A DNA stretch of 64,000 nt from Cloacibacillus sp. (GCA_036655895.1 JAVVPF010000005.1:19401-83400), one strand, 5' to 3'; shown: positions 42,736-52,286, numbered from the stretch's first letter. Made by a program: numbers and translations. Notes: a model not told the origin generated them from the letters alone.

Positions 42736-43227
42736 ATGCCTGATCATGTATGCAACAGAAACAATTCCGAGTCTCAGCAGCAACCACACACATCGGGCGC
42801 TCAGCGAACAGGCGCGCAGCAGCAGCCGTCCGCACAGCCGATTGCGGCGGAAAAACTGCCGTCCGACTATGTAGACAAGGCGGAAGAGGTGATGCTTTCC
42901 TTAATGAATTTAACAGGCGGCAGGACAAAATTTGACATCACCGTCACAAAAATCAGAAAGATGCTCACCCTTATAACAGAGATCCTAAACGATGAGCGGC
43001 TCAACAAAAACGCTGAATTGAAGCCGCAAAACGTCCAGAGACTGCAAATGGCCCGTGTACGCATAGCCTACGACGCGGGACGGGACTCCGACGTCAAAAA
43101 GTTTGTAGAAAAAGCCAAGCTGCTCAATTATATAAAAGGAATACAGAACAGGGCAGAGTTTTTAAAATTTGCCGAATATATGGAAGCGCTTGTTGCGTGG
43201 CATAGATATCTTGGCGGAGAAAACTAG
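42736..43227 (+). CDS. csm2: Csm2 small subunit
   Basis: A 163-aa protein with the small helical Csm2 domain in its C-terminal ~110 residues (D-I-T-V-T-K-I-R-K-M-L-T near residue 73 and E-F-L-K-F-A-E-Y-M-E-A-L-V-A-W-H-R-Y near the end). The N-terminal 40 residues are Gln/Ser-rich and probably disordered. Csm2 forms the inner filament of the type III-A complex. GGGGAG precedes the ATG. Confidence 0.9.
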   Translation: MPDHVCNRNNSESQQQPHTSGAQRTGAQQQPSAQPIAAEKLPSDYVDKAEEVMLSLMNLTGGRTKFDITVTKIRKMLTLITEILNDERLNKNAELKPQNVQRLQMARVRIAYDAGRDSDVKKFVEKAKLLNYIKGIQNRAEFLKFAEYMEALVAWHRYLGGEN

Positions 43228-43244
43228 AAGGAGGCTGGCAAATA

Positions 43245-43922
43245 ATGAATGGAAAAATAAAAATAAACACCACGCTTAAAGTGCTGACAGGTCTGCATAT
43301 CGGCGGAAACGACGCCTTCTCTCCCATCGGCGCGGTAAACAAACCCGTGGCGGAAGACCCGCGCACCGGCAAGCCGATAATCCCTGGAAGCAGTCTAAAA
43401 GGAAAACTGCGCACGCTGCTTGCCGCCCAGATGCAAGGCAGCCAAAAAGCCGCGGAGCCTAACAAAGACTGCGATGAAATCAAAAGGCTTTTTGGAGCGA
43501 GCGAGCCCAAGGTAATTAGGTCCAGACTGCAGTTTGCGGATTCTTTCGTTGCAAACGCAGTCGAGCTGGCGGCGGTGGGGCTGCGCGAGGTCAAGTATGA
43601 AAATTCGCTTGACCGCATTACATGCGCACCTAACCCTCGCCAAATAGAGCGCGTCATAAGCGGCGTAGAATTTTCCGTAGTCATCACCTACGACCTGCCC
43701 GAGAGCCCGCAGGAACTCGAAGAGGACATGAAAAATCTAGCGACCGCCATGCGCCTTTTACAGATAGACTACCTTGGCGGCCATGGAAGCCGCGGGAGCG
43801 GCCGCGTCAGCTTTAAAAAAATAAACTTCTCTTTAGTGGAAAGCAGCCTCAAGAACGAAGAGCTTGAGCCAATAAGAGCATTCTTCAAGGAAATAGAGGA
43901 TTATGAACTGCTATCTTTATAA
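43245..43922 (+). CDS. csm3: Csm3 backbone RAMP subunit with Asn at the catalytic Asp position
   Basis: A 225-aa Csm3, the repeated Cas7-like backbone subunit that normally cuts target RNA every 6 bases. The start L-T-G-L-H-I-G-G-N-D-A-F aligns well with known Csm3. The catalytic Asp (Asp33 in Streptococcus thermophilus, in G-A-I-D-S-P-V) corresponds to Asn32 here (G-A-V-N-K-P-V, codon AAC at 43338-43340). I-P-G-S-S-L-K-G-K and the Gly-rich G-G-H-G-S-R-G-S-G-R loop are normal. RNA slicing may be lost while assembly is kept. Confidence 0.93.
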   Translation: MNGKIKINTTLKVLTGLHIGGNDAFSPIGAVNKPVAEDPRTGKPIIPGSSLKGKLRTLLAAQMQGSQKAAEPNKDCDEIKRLFGASEPKVIRSRLQFADSFVANAVELAAVGLREVKYENSLDRITCAPNPRQIERVISGVEFSVVITYDLPESPQELEEDMKNLATAMRLLQIDYLGGHGSRGSGRVSFKKINFSLVESSLKNEELEPIRAFFKEIEDYELLSL

Positions 43923-44892
43923 GCTCTCATTCCGGACGCCTCTGCACTGCGGCGCGGGAGAAAGCGCAAAATCACTGGACAGCTCCAGCGCCTCAATATG
44001 CGCGGACACGCTCTTCTCCGCGCTTTGTTCACAGGCCGCCGTAGACGGTGGGCCGGAGGCCGCATCGGAGCTGTGCGCCGCCGCGAAAGAGGGAGAGGCG
44101 CTCTTCAGCGACCTTTTTCCGTATCACGGAGAGGAGCTCTATATTCCAAAGCCGGCCATGCTCCCTGCGGCGTTCAGTGAAACGCTTGCGGCTGACAAAA
44201 AGAAAGTTATGAAAAGCCTTGAATACATCCCCATTCTGAAACTCGATGACTATGCAAGTTCAATGCGGGGCAAAGCGGCCTTCGAAATTGACGGCATATT
44301 CAAAGATTTTGCGTCGGCCGAAAGCATAGAAAAAGTTTCCTTAAAAGGGCGGGAGGAAAGCAGCCCTTACTGCGTGGCAGCCACAGTATTCAACGCGAAA
44401 TGCGGCCTCTACGGGATCGTCCTGTCTGAAAATCAAGAAATACTGACAAAAATAAAGCGCCTGCTGCGCCTTTTAGGAGCTGGAGGAATAGGCGGCAAAG
44501 TAAGCTCCGGATACGGCAAATTTAAAATCCTGGGCGACGAAATAGAAATGGAAAACGTAAACGAGGCTGTTGATGCACAGACGACGGCGCTCTGGCGTAT
44601 GCTGTCTGCGGAAAACGCGGCCTCCTATCTGAGCCTCACAACCTCCTTGCCGACCGACGGTGAGTTGGAGGAGGCTCTAACTGGCGCTCTCACCACCGTA
44701 AGGCGGCGCGGCGGTTTCGTAACCTCCGAAGAATACGGAGCGGCACGTAAAAAAGATACGCAATATTTTCTCGGCGCCGGCTCGCTCTTTCGCCGCAAAT
44801 ACAAGGGCTCTCTCTACAATGTGGCAAGCGGAGGGGCGCACCCTGTTTACCGCTACTCCAAGCCCATCTTTCTGGGGGTGGACTATCAATGA
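43903..44892 (+). CDS. csm4: Csm4 RAMP subunit
   Basis: A 329-aa Cas5-like RAMP that caps the crRNA 5' handle and contacts Cas10. Landmarks are L-H-C-G-A-G-E near residue 15, S-A-S-I-C-A-D-T-L-F-S-A-L near 32, the Gly-rich G-A-G-G-I-G-G-K-V-S-S-G-Y-G-K near 200, and K-P-I-F-L-G-V near the end. It overlaps csm3 by 20 bases and csm5 by 4, so the block is translationally coupled. Confidence 0.92.
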   Translation: MNCYLYKLSFRTPLHCGAGESAKSLDSSSASICADTLFSALCSQAAVDGGPEAASELCAAAKEGEALFSDLFPYHGEELYIPKPAMLPAAFSETLAADKKKVMKSLEYIPILKLDDYASSMRGKAAFEIDGIFKDFASAESIEKVSLKGREESSPYCVAATVFNAKCGLYGIVLSENQEILTKIKRLLRLLGAGGIGGKVSSGYGKFKILGDEIEMENVNEAVDAQTTALWRMLSAENAASYLSLTTSLPTDGELEEALTGALTTVRRRGGFVTSEEYGAARKKDTQYFLGAGSLFRRKYKGSLYNVASGGAHPVYRYSKPIFLGVDYQ

Positions 44893-45995
44893 ACGCGCCT
44901 AAAAACTACAAAATAACACTGACGGCCGCCTCCCCTCTCTTCATCGGCTCAGGGCAGAGCTACTACAAAAATGAATACCTTTACGACAACAGGACGCGGA
45001 AAATATCCGTCATAAATCAGGAGGCGCTGCTGGGGTGGATAGTAGCGAAAAACAAAACCCAGGCGTTTGAGAGCTTCATGCTCTCAAACAGGACAGATTG
45101 CTACCTTTCAAAGTTTTTTGACGAAATGCGCATAAGGCCGGAAAACATTCCCGGACTTATCACATACACCGTTGACGCGGGTGTGGCTATCAAGAAGAAG
45201 GGGGTGCTGATGGAAATAAAAACCTTCATAAAAAACGCAGACGGCCGCCCATACATCCCCGGAAGCTCTTTTAAAGGCGCGCTGCGAACTATCCTCCTTA
45301 CAAAAATGCTCCGAGATTCGGCCGTCAATGCCCCCCTGCCGCAGATAGTGGCGGATACAAAGGCCGCCGCCAAAATAGAAGAAAAATATCTCCATACGCT
45401 GAAGCGTACAAACGACGGGGCAAACGCGCTAAACAGCGTCATGTCCGCCGTTGCCATTTCCGACAGCGCGCCGCTTGACCACACGGCGCTTTTGCTTTGC
45501 AGGAAAGTAGACCTCTCCACCGGAGGCGATGAGGGCAGGCTCAATATAGCGCGCGAATCTCTGCGCCCCGGCGCGCAGGCGGAACTCATCCTCACGCTCA
45601 AACCAGAGGCCGGTTCATTAAACGCGGAATACATCAAAAAGGCCATAGAAGAGTTTGGTCACTACTACCGCAAGACATACGTGGAAAAATTCAAAACGCC
45701 AAAAGAAGCGGCGGAAAACGACTTTACCAACTGCATATTCCTTGGCGGCGGCAGCGGATACTTCAGTAAAAATATCCTCTATCCGGGAAGAGACTTTGAA
45801 AGGGCGCTAGAAACAACAGCTTCCATCATGCACTCCCGCTACAGCAAGCACAAACATGACCAAGATCGGGACAGAGGCATATCTCCTCATACGCTGAAAT
45901 ATACAGAATACCAAGAGCACGAAGGCGGAAGAATCGTAAAAGGCCAAATGGGGCTCTGCCGCGTGGAGATGACGGAAATAAAGGAGCGCGCCTGA
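44889..45995 (+). CDS. csm5: Csm5 RAMP subunit
   Basis: A 368-aa RAMP protein. The first strand ends in S-P-L-F-I-G-S-G near residue 18, and Y-I-P-G-S-S-F-K-G-A-L-R-T near 120 is the conserved Csm5 loop. Csm5 sits at the 3' end of crRNA and helps set its final length. It starts within the csm4 stop (ATGA) and ends one base before cas6. Confidence 0.92.
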   Translation: MNAPKNYKITLTAASPLFIGSGQSYYKNEYLYDNRTRKISVINQEALLGWIVAKNKTQAFESFMLSNRTDCYLSKFFDEMRIRPENIPGLITYTVDAGVAIKKKGVLMEIKTFIKNADGRPYIPGSSFKGALRTILLTKMLRDSAVNAPLPQIVADTKAAAKIEEKYLHTLKRTNDGANALNSVMSAVAISDSAPLDHTALLLCRKVDLSTGGDEGRLNIARESLRPGAQAELILTLKPEAGSLNAEYIKKAIEEFGHYYRKTYVEKFKTPKEAAENDFTNCIFLGGGSGYFSKNILYPGRDFERALETTASIMHSRYSKHKHDQDRDRGISPHTLKYTEYQEHEGGRIVKGQMGLCRVEMTEIKERA

Positions 45996-45996
45996 A

Positions 45997-46749
45997 ATGA
46001 TCAAAGAATACATACTCGCCCTGCGTCAGGAAAGCGGCAAAGCGCCGCTTTCCTTTGAGGACGGGTATCCTCTTTACGGAATGCTGCTTGAAATGCTAAC
46101 TTCCGATGCGGCTCAAAGCCTACACGACGAAGAAAGGCCCGTTCTTTCCCAATACCTCATACCGGAAGAGAGAGGAAAAAGCGCCCTATGGAAGGTGACG
46201 CTGCTCAAAGAGCCGCAGCCGGAACTTGCGTCGCTGCTGGAAAATAGAGGGGAATTTTTGCTCAAATCAAAGGAGATGCGGCTCTGCGTCCGAGAGCGCA
46301 AAACGGTAGAAATAAAAAACATCTCCGAGCTTCTTGATATCCCCGGGACAAACCGCGACGCCTCCCGATTCTGCCTTCGTTTTTTATCCCCGTCGTCATA
46401 CAGAAGCGCCGGAGAATATCAAATCTTTCCCACGGTAAGACATATAATTCACAGTGCGGCTCTTTCGTGGAACTATATTTTTGAGGACAATTCAATGGAC
46501 GACGAAGACGCAATGTCAATGCTGGAGGCTGGCGTTAAAATAACAAGCTATAATTTGAAAAGTTATTACTACCCTCTAAAAGGCAACAAGATCCCGGCCT
46601 TCCTTGGGACGGTCACGCTCAATGCGCGTCTCTCCGCTCCGATGCTTCAGCTTCTAAGGGCCTTTCTTTCACTTGGGACGCTCCGCGGCGTGGGAATAAA
46701 GACGACGCTGGGAATGGGCGGCTTGAGCGTAAAAGAATCTTCAAAATGA
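45997..46749 (+). CDS. cas6: Cas6 pre-crRNA endoribonuclease
   Basis: A 250-aa RAMP. The C-terminal Gly-rich loop G-T-L-R-G-V-G-I-K-T-T-L-G-M-G-G is typical of Cas6 in type III loci, and F-L-G-T-V-T-L-N-A-R precedes it. Cas6 cuts within the repeat to leave an 8-nt 5' handle. The catalytic His is not obvious; candidates are His147/His151 in the T-V-R-H-I-I-H-S-A segment. AAGGAG is 10 bases before the ATG. The array begins 165 bases downstream. Confidence 0.85.
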   Translation: MIKEYILALRQESGKAPLSFEDGYPLYGMLLEMLTSDAAQSLHDEERPVLSQYLIPEERGKSALWKVTLLKEPQPELASLLENRGEFLLKSKEMRLCVRERKTVEIKNISELLDIPGTNRDASRFCLRFLSPSSYRSAGEYQIFPTVRHIIHSAALSWNYIFEDNSMDDEDAMSMLEAGVKITSYNLKSYYYPLKGNKIPAFLGTVTLNARLSAPMLQLLRAFLSLGTLRGVGIKTTLGMGGLSVKESSK

Positions 46750-46913
46750 TATAATAAACAGGCGCAAAATTTTGCTGCGAGGTTCGCGATGTACGCACTG
46801 CAAGAGAAAATCGCGCTTTTCCATTTAAGACGACGCTTTTGGACCATGAAAAATGGAAGTTCGCGGAAAGCAAGGTAAAAACGCAGGCTATTTCTGTAAA
46901 TAAATAAGATAAT
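46750..46913 (+). promoter_or_regulatory. CRISPR leader region
   Basis: The sequence between cas6 and the first repeat becomes AT-rich towards the array (TAAATAAATAAGATAAT). It holds an inverted repeat around TTCCATTT/AAATGGAA (about 46818-46860). The degenerate repeat at the far end of the array confirms that this is the leader side. Confidence 0.65.
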
Positions 46914-47604
46914 ATTTCAACTCACCCCCGCGAGGGGACGAAAACCATGGCGTATCCCAGCGGTGATGTCTCATCCTGCATTTCAACTCACCCCCGCGAG
47001 GGGACGAAAACTGTTACACACACGATGATTTTCTTTCGCAAACCGATTTCAACTCACCCCCGCGAGGGGACGAAAACGCTTTATGAGCCCCAACGAGGCC
47101 CGTGCGTTGGAGATTTCAACTCACCCCCGCGAGGGGACGAAAACTAGTCCGACTTTTGCCACACGCCAGCAACGCACAATTTCAACTCACCCCCGCGAGG
47201 GGACGAAAACCTCCTCGCTGGTATGTTAGTTTTGCGACAAACAAGATTTCAACTCACCCCCGCGAGGGGACGAAAACCTGCGCGCCGTGCAAGGTGCGCG
47301 TCGCAACAAAATTTCAACTCACCCCCGCGAGGGGACGAAAACTCCATGAGGCAAAGGCGAAAGAGGACGCCGCAAAATTTCACCTCACCCCCGCGAGGGG
47401 ACGAAAACGTTACAAGGCGGTTTGTCGCTAAATATGGTTTTATTTCACCTCACCCCCGCGAGGGGACGAAAACCACCCCGTTGAAAACAGCGCTCCCGGC
47501 CGTAAGATTTCAACTCACCCCCGCGAGGGGACGAAAACTTTTGCGGATATATCTATATTTATCAAATGTTGGATTTCAACTCACCCCCGCGAGGGGACAA
47601 GAAA
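46914..47604 (+). CRISPR. Type III-A CRISPR array, 11 repeats and 10 spacers
   Basis: Repeats of 32 bases, beginning ATTTCAACTC and ending GACGAAAAC, start at 46914, 46980, 47046, 47113, 47179, 47246, 47311, 47377, 47442, 47507 and 47573. Spacers are 33-35 bases and all different. Repeats 8 and 9 carry an A-to-C change (TTCACC), and repeat 11 is degenerate in its last six bases. The last 8 bases, ACGAAAAC, fit a type III crRNA 5' handle close to the known ACGAGAAC. Rightward transcription from the cas6 side is thus supported. Confidence 0.97.
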
Positions 47605-47606
47605 AA

Positions 47607-47640
47607 TCCGCGCTTTGGCCTTTAACGGCGAAAGCGCGGA
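47607..47640. terminator. Terminator at the array end
   Basis: A perfect 10-bp stem (TCCGCGCTTT with AAAGCGCGGA). On the minus strand five T follow at once, so it ends the DMT transporter gene; ATTTTTA on the other side may serve the CRISPR transcript. Confidence 0.75.
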
Positions 47641-47683
47641 CGAGAGATTTTTATAGGCAGTCTTTGCGGTATCGGGTGGGGTT

Positions 47684-48643
47684 TTAATTCCCCCTCCTAT
47701 TCACCAGCCAAATGCCGCTCATTATCAGGGCGGCTCCCAGCGCGAGCCAGGGGGTGTAGCGTTCTCCTATCAGCAGGTAGGAGATTATCATGCCGGCCAC
47801 GGGCTGGAGGAACTGGAAGACTATCAGGCGGGCTACTGGCATTGCCGACAGCGCTCTGTACCACAGCAGGTAGGCGAAGCCGGAGGAGAGGGCGCCAAGG
47901 AACATGAGCGAGGCCCATGTCTGCCAGGATATGTGCGCTGTGACGGAAAAGTCCGTGCCTGCCGCGAATGTGGTGACGGCGGCGTAGAGCAGAGCGAAGT
48001 TCATCTCCCAGAAGATGGCGAAGGCGGGCGTTATTTCGGCGCGCAGGTATTTGCGCGAGAGCACTAAAAAGACGGCCCAGTTGAGCACGGAAAAGAGCAT
48101 CACGTAGTCGCCGATCGTGCCAAAGGAGCCGGTCTCCGCCGTTTCCTTCACCGTTCCCATGGCAAGCACCAAGAGCACTCCGGCTGTTGATATGACGATT
48201 CCGGCAGCTCCGGTGAGCGAGAGTTTTTCCTTTAAGAAGAGCCAGCCAAGCAGCGCCACCATCGCGGGGGAGGCTACCATCATCCAGTTTGAGTTGCCCG
48301 CGCCCGCCGTCTGCATCCCGAAGGCCTGTATGCCCTGATGGAAGAATATGCCCTGAAAGCCTATGAAGGCGAGCACCATAAATTCATATTTTGTGGGCAG
48401 GCGCAGACTGCCTTCGTACCAGCAGCCGACGGCGAGCACCGGCACTGCGAATACGAAGCGCAAAAATAGGATGAGGGAGGGAGAGGCCTCGGCCAGCGCG
48501 TATTTCGTGGCGGCGAAGCTGCCGCCCCATATTATGACGGCGCACAATATACTTGCGTAATCAAAAGCGCAGCACGCGCGCGCAGATGCCGCCGTATTTT
48601 CCTGAAGTTTTTGACGCATTGAAAAGCCCCGTTCCTCTGTCAT
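47684..48643 (-). CDS. EamA/DMT family transporter
   Basis: A 319-aa inner-membrane protein with ten helices in two EamA repeats. Landmarks are V-I-I-W-G-G-S-F-A-A-T-K-Y near residue 37 and A-Y-L-L-W-Y-R-A-L in the second repeat, followed by F-L-Q-P-V-A-G-M. DMT carriers of this group export amino acids or other metabolites; the substrate is unknown. The first Met (48643) has no good Shine-Dalgarno, and the Met eight codons later (48619) is an equally likely start. It is probably monocistronic, ending at the array terminator. Confidence 0.87.
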   Translation of the reverse strand: MTEERGFSMRQKLQENTAASARACCAFDYASILCAVIIWGGSFAATKYALAEASPSLILFLRFVFAVPVLAVGCWYEGSLRLPTKYEFMVLAFIGFQGIFFHQGIQAFGMQTAGAGNSNWMMVASPAMVALLGWLFLKEKLSLTGAAGIVISTAGVLLVLAMGTVKETAETGSFGTIGDYVMLFSVLNWAVFLVLSRKYLRAEITPAFAIFWEMNFALLYAAVTTFAAGTDFSVTAHISWQTWASLMFLGALSSGFAYLLWYRALSAMPVARLIVFQFLQPVAGMIISYLLIGERYTPWLALGAALIMSGIWLVNRRGN

Positions 48644-48867
48644 TTTTCAATTTTCTAAAAAGCTGTCTATATATCTTGCCACAAACGCAGGCGGCGCGCA
48701 ACGCGCCGATGTCGAAGCGACAGCCTGCCGCGCCGCAAAGAGAGGCCGCCGCAAAAGGCCTTTCCGTCAGGCGCTGGCTGCTCCAAGACCCGCCGTAAGT
48801 GCGATGGCTGTAGTGCCTGCCCAATAGAAGCCGTTTTTGCCGGCGGCGCAGGCAAGAGCGGGCTATC

Positions 48868-49551
48868 TCAAGGAGGCGGGGTCTGCGCCGTCGGCGCAAT
48901 GACGGAAACAGATTGTGCGCGGGTTTTTTCAAAACGGGCAAGTTCGTCCGGCCTGTTTATGTTTAAAAAGGAGCGGCGGAAGTTTTGGCAGGCGGCGTAA
49001 AGCGCCTCTTCGCTCACCTTTTTGAGCGCCGCTTCAGCGTAGAAACATTTTATCTTTTTATCGCCACAATGCAGCCCGGCCTCCGCAAGCGGCAGGCATG
49101 ACCTGTGATAAAAGGCGTGCAGTGGCTCTATGTAGCCGTTTACTTCGGCCGCTACGACCTGACTTCCGGGCGTGCGGTTTGCCGCCATGACCGCCACAGC
49201 CGCCGGTTCAATGGCCGGCATGTCGCAGCCGCAGAGAAAGCCCCATTCGCCGCGCATCTCAGAAAGCCCGCGGCAGAGGCCCTCAAGCGGGCCTCTGCCG
49301 GCTGCCCTGTCCTCTACCACGCGAAAATCAAATTTTGCAGAGAGCGCGGAAAGCACCTCCGCCGCAAGCTCCGCCTCGCCGGGCGCGGCAAGCAGCAGCG
49401 TTTCGGAAAATAGCGAAGCGGTGCGTTCCAGCACAAGCTCCGCAAGGTATAGGCCGCCCGTCTTCAAAAAGAGTTTGTTTCGGCCGCCCATTCTGCTTCC
49501 CGCGCCTCCTGCAAGCAAAAGCAGCGAGGCGTCGGCGAATCTTCCGGTCAT
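48868..49551 (-). CDS. mobA: Molybdenum cofactor guanylyltransferase MobA
   Basis: A 227-aa nucleotidyltransferase. The GTP-binding start L-A-G-G-A-G-S-R-M-G-G-R-N-K is near residue 14, and the metal-binding G-C-D-M-P near 107. It attaches GMP to molybdopterin (Mo or W) to form the bis-MGD cofactor. Its ATG overlaps the formate dehydrogenase stop by 4 bases, which ties cofactor supply to the enzyme that needs it. Confidence 0.9.
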   Translation of the reverse strand: MTGRFADASLLLLAGGAGSRMGGRNKLFLKTGGLYLAELVLERTASLFSETLLLAAPGEAELAAEVLSALSAKFDFRVVEDRAAGRGPLEGLCRGLSEMRGEWGFLCGCDMPAIEPAAVAVMAANRTPGSQVVAAEVNGYIEPLHAFYHRSCLPLAEAGLHCGDKKIKCFYAEAALKKVSEEALYAACQNFRRSFLNINRPDELARFEKTRAQSVSVIAPTAQTPPP

Positions 49552-52235
49552 TTTCCCTTTCTCAGTTTCACGCTGTTGACCTTAAAGGCCGGAGTCTCTG
49601 AGGTTGGGTCAAGCGCCGCCGCCGTTATCTGGTTGGTCGGCGACTCCGCGAAGTGGAACGGTATGAATACCATGCCCTCCGGCACTTTGCGCGTCACGGA
49701 GGCGCGCCCAGTGACTGCGCCGCGCCTTGACTCCGCTGTGATGAAGTCGCCCTCTTCTGCGCCCAGCTCTGCCGCGTCCGCCGGGTTTATCTCTATATAG
49801 AGTTCGTTTTGCTTAAGCGCCGCCGCGCTTCGGCGCGTCATCGAGCCTGAATGATAATGGAAGAGCGTGCGTCCGGTGGAGGCAATGAAAGGATATTCCG
49901 CATCGGGCCATTCGTGCGGGCGCTCCCATTCGCAGGGCAGAAACAGAGTTTTCCCGCCGGGACGGGCGAACCTCTCCGTGTGCAGTATCGGCGTGCCCGG
50001 GTGGGATTCATCGGGGCACGGCCACTGTATAAAGCCCTTTTCAAGCCGCGCGTAGTTCATTCCAGCGTAGGCGGGGACGAACCGTCTTATCTCCTCAAAG
50101 ATTTCCTCGGGGCTTTCGTATTTCCAGTCGTATCCAAGCCGGCGCGCCAGCTCTACGAAGGTGCGCCAGTCGTCGCGCGCCTCGCCGGGCGCGTCGCAGG
50201 CCTTTCTCAGAAGCTGCGCCGCGCGTATCGTGTTGGTGCAGGTGCCGCGTTTTTCTGGCCAGCAGGCGGCGGGCAGCACAACGTCCGCAAGGGCCGCCGT
50301 CTCCGTCAGGAAGATGTCCTGCACTACGAGGAAGTCAAGCGCGGCAAGCGCCGCCTCCGTGTGTTTTGCGTCCGCGTCCGTCACTGCCGGGTTTTCCCCC
50401 ATGATGAAGAGCGCGCGCAGTTCGCCGTGCGCCGCCGCCTCCATCATCGGAGCTACGGAAAGCCCCTGTTTCTGCGGCAGCTCGCAGCCCCACACCTCGC
50501 GCACCTTCTGCGCGCCCTCGGGAGATGAGGCTTTGATGTATCCGGGCAGTGTCAGCGGCAGGCATCCCATGTCGCAGGCGCCCTGCACGTTGCCCTGGCC
50601 GCGCAGCGGGTTCACTCCCGTGCCGGGGCGTCCCAGATTGCCGCAGAGCATGGCAAGGTCGCAGAGGCACCTTACGTTGTTTGTGCCGCTTGTGTGCTGC
50701 GTTATGCCCATCGTGTAGAAGATGGCGGCGTTCGGCGCTTTTCCGTAGGCGCGCGCCGCGTTCCGTATCGTCTCCGCGGGCACGCCCGTTATCTCAGCGG
50801 CGGCCTCAGGCGTGTATTTTGCCGTCACAGCTTGAAGCGCCTCAAAGCCCTCCGAGCGTTCTGCTATAAATTTTTCGTCTAAAAGCCCCTCTTCAATAAT
50901 GACGTTCATCATCGCGTTAAGCAGCGCCGTATCCGTGCCGCAGCGCTGGTGCACCGCCACCGTGGCTATCGTGGCAAGTTCGATGTTCCGCGGGTCGCAG
51001 ACGATGAGCGCCGCGCCCTGGCGCACGCGCTCCTTTATCATCGCCCCGATGACGGGGTGCGTCTCCGTCGTGTTTGACCCAATGACCATGATGGCGTCGG
51101 CAGATTTTATAGATTCAAAGTCGTTTGTCATAGCTCCGCTTCCGAAGGCCTCACCGAGGCCCGCAACAGTGGCGGAGTGTCAGAGGTGCGCGCAGTGGTC
51201 GACGTTGTTGGTGCCCATCACCTCGCGCGCGAAACGCTGCATCAGATAGTTGTCCTCGTTGGTGCAGCGCGCCGAGGCGAAAAAGCCAACGCTCCCTCTG
51301 TTGCGCGCAAGGCCGCGCGCCGTGAGGTCAAGCGCCTCGTCCCACGAAGCCTCGCGAAAGAGGCCGTTTTCTTTGACGAGCGGCGTGGTCAGGCGTTCTG
51401 TGGAATTTACGAAGCCCCAGGCATAGCGCCCCTTTACGCAGCTTCGCCCCTTGTTTACAGAATCAAAGTTGGCGTGGTCGGTAGTGACGTTCGCAAGGCG
51501 TCCCGTTTTCTTGTTCACCTCGGCTATCAGCTCGCAGCCGACGCCGCAGTATGGGCATACCGTGCGCACGCGTTCCAGCTCCCACGAGCGGCCGCCGCAC
51601 ATTGCGGGCTTGTCCGCAAGCGCCCCGACGGGGCAAATCGCCACGCACTGGCCGCAGAACTTGCAGTCAGACTCCTCCAGACCGAAGTCCCCCGGCCCCT
51701 GTACCGAGGTGCCGATGCCGCGCCCCAGAAAATCTATCGAGCGGTACTGCGCGCCCCTGTCGCAGACGCGGATGCAGCGCCCGCACAGCACGCACTTGTC
51801 AGTGTCGCGTATGAAAAACGGATTTTCGTCTTCTATATTATGCACGCGCGCCGCGGGATGTTCCGCAAAGCCGGAGCTTTCCACGCCTAGCTCGTAGGCT
51901 GCGTCCTGCAAAGCGCAGCGCCCGTTTGACGTGCACGAAAAACATTCAAGCGGATGGCGCAGCAGCATAAGCTCCACGACGCCGCGCCTCGTTTCGACGG
52001 CCTTTTCGCTCTCCGACCGGATGACCATGCCTTCCGTTATCGGCGTAGAACAGGCCGCCATCAGCTTCGGCGAATTTTCGACCTCCACGAGGCAGATGCG
52101 GCACGCGCCGGAGACCTCAAGCGCCGGGTGGTCGCACAGCGACGGTATATAAATGCCGGCGGCGCGGGCCGCCGTAAGGATCGTCATTCCCTCTGTAAAC
52201 TCGACGCTCTTGCCATTTATGACAGCCTTTCCCAT
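49548..52235 (-). CDS. fdhA: Selenocysteine formate dehydrogenase, catalytic subunit with NuoG-like N-terminus
   Basis: A single 895-aa protein if the in-frame UGA at 51182-51180 is read as selenocysteine (residue 352, in the H-C-A-H-L-U-H-S-A-T context). N-terminal part: a 2Fe-2S domain (C-D-H-P, C-R-I-C, C-S-T), a His-containing cluster motif, and two 4Fe-4S motifs (C-V-L-C-G-R-C, C-K-F-C-G-Q-C), as in NuoG. Then come a C-P-Y-C-G-V-G-C cluster and the bis-MGD domain. It oxidises formate or reduces CO2. The Met at 52235 has GGGGGAG 10 bases upstream; the Met at 52244 is too close. It is divergent from the hydrogenase operon. Confidence 0.93.
51134..51182 (-). promoter_or_regulatory. UGA selenocysteine codon and SECIS-like hairpin
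   Basis: After the UGA, CUCCGC (51177-51172) pairs with GCGGAG (51139-51134), and the inner GGCCUC (51161-51156) pairs with GAGGCC (51152-51147) around a GGU loop. Stem length, position and the GGU apical loop match bacterial SECIS elements recognised by SelB. Confidence 0.8.
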
Positions 52236-52286
52236 GTTATTCATTCTCCCCCAATTACAAAACAATTTATTTCTCCCCACCGCCTA

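Noticed and set aside
46947..47687. Open frames encoding repeated T-P-A-R-G-R-K peptides
   Set aside because: These are translations of the CRISPR repeats, not proteins.
48561..48941. 126-codon frame between mobA and the DMT transporter gene
   Set aside because: Arg-rich shadow frame overlapping mobA and the 5' end of the neighbour, without a ribosome binding site.
49548..51182. Formate dehydrogenase as a pseudogene broken by a nonsense mutation
   Set aside because: The stop is UGA exactly at the Sec/Cys catalytic position, the frame is kept, and a SECIS-like hairpin follows.
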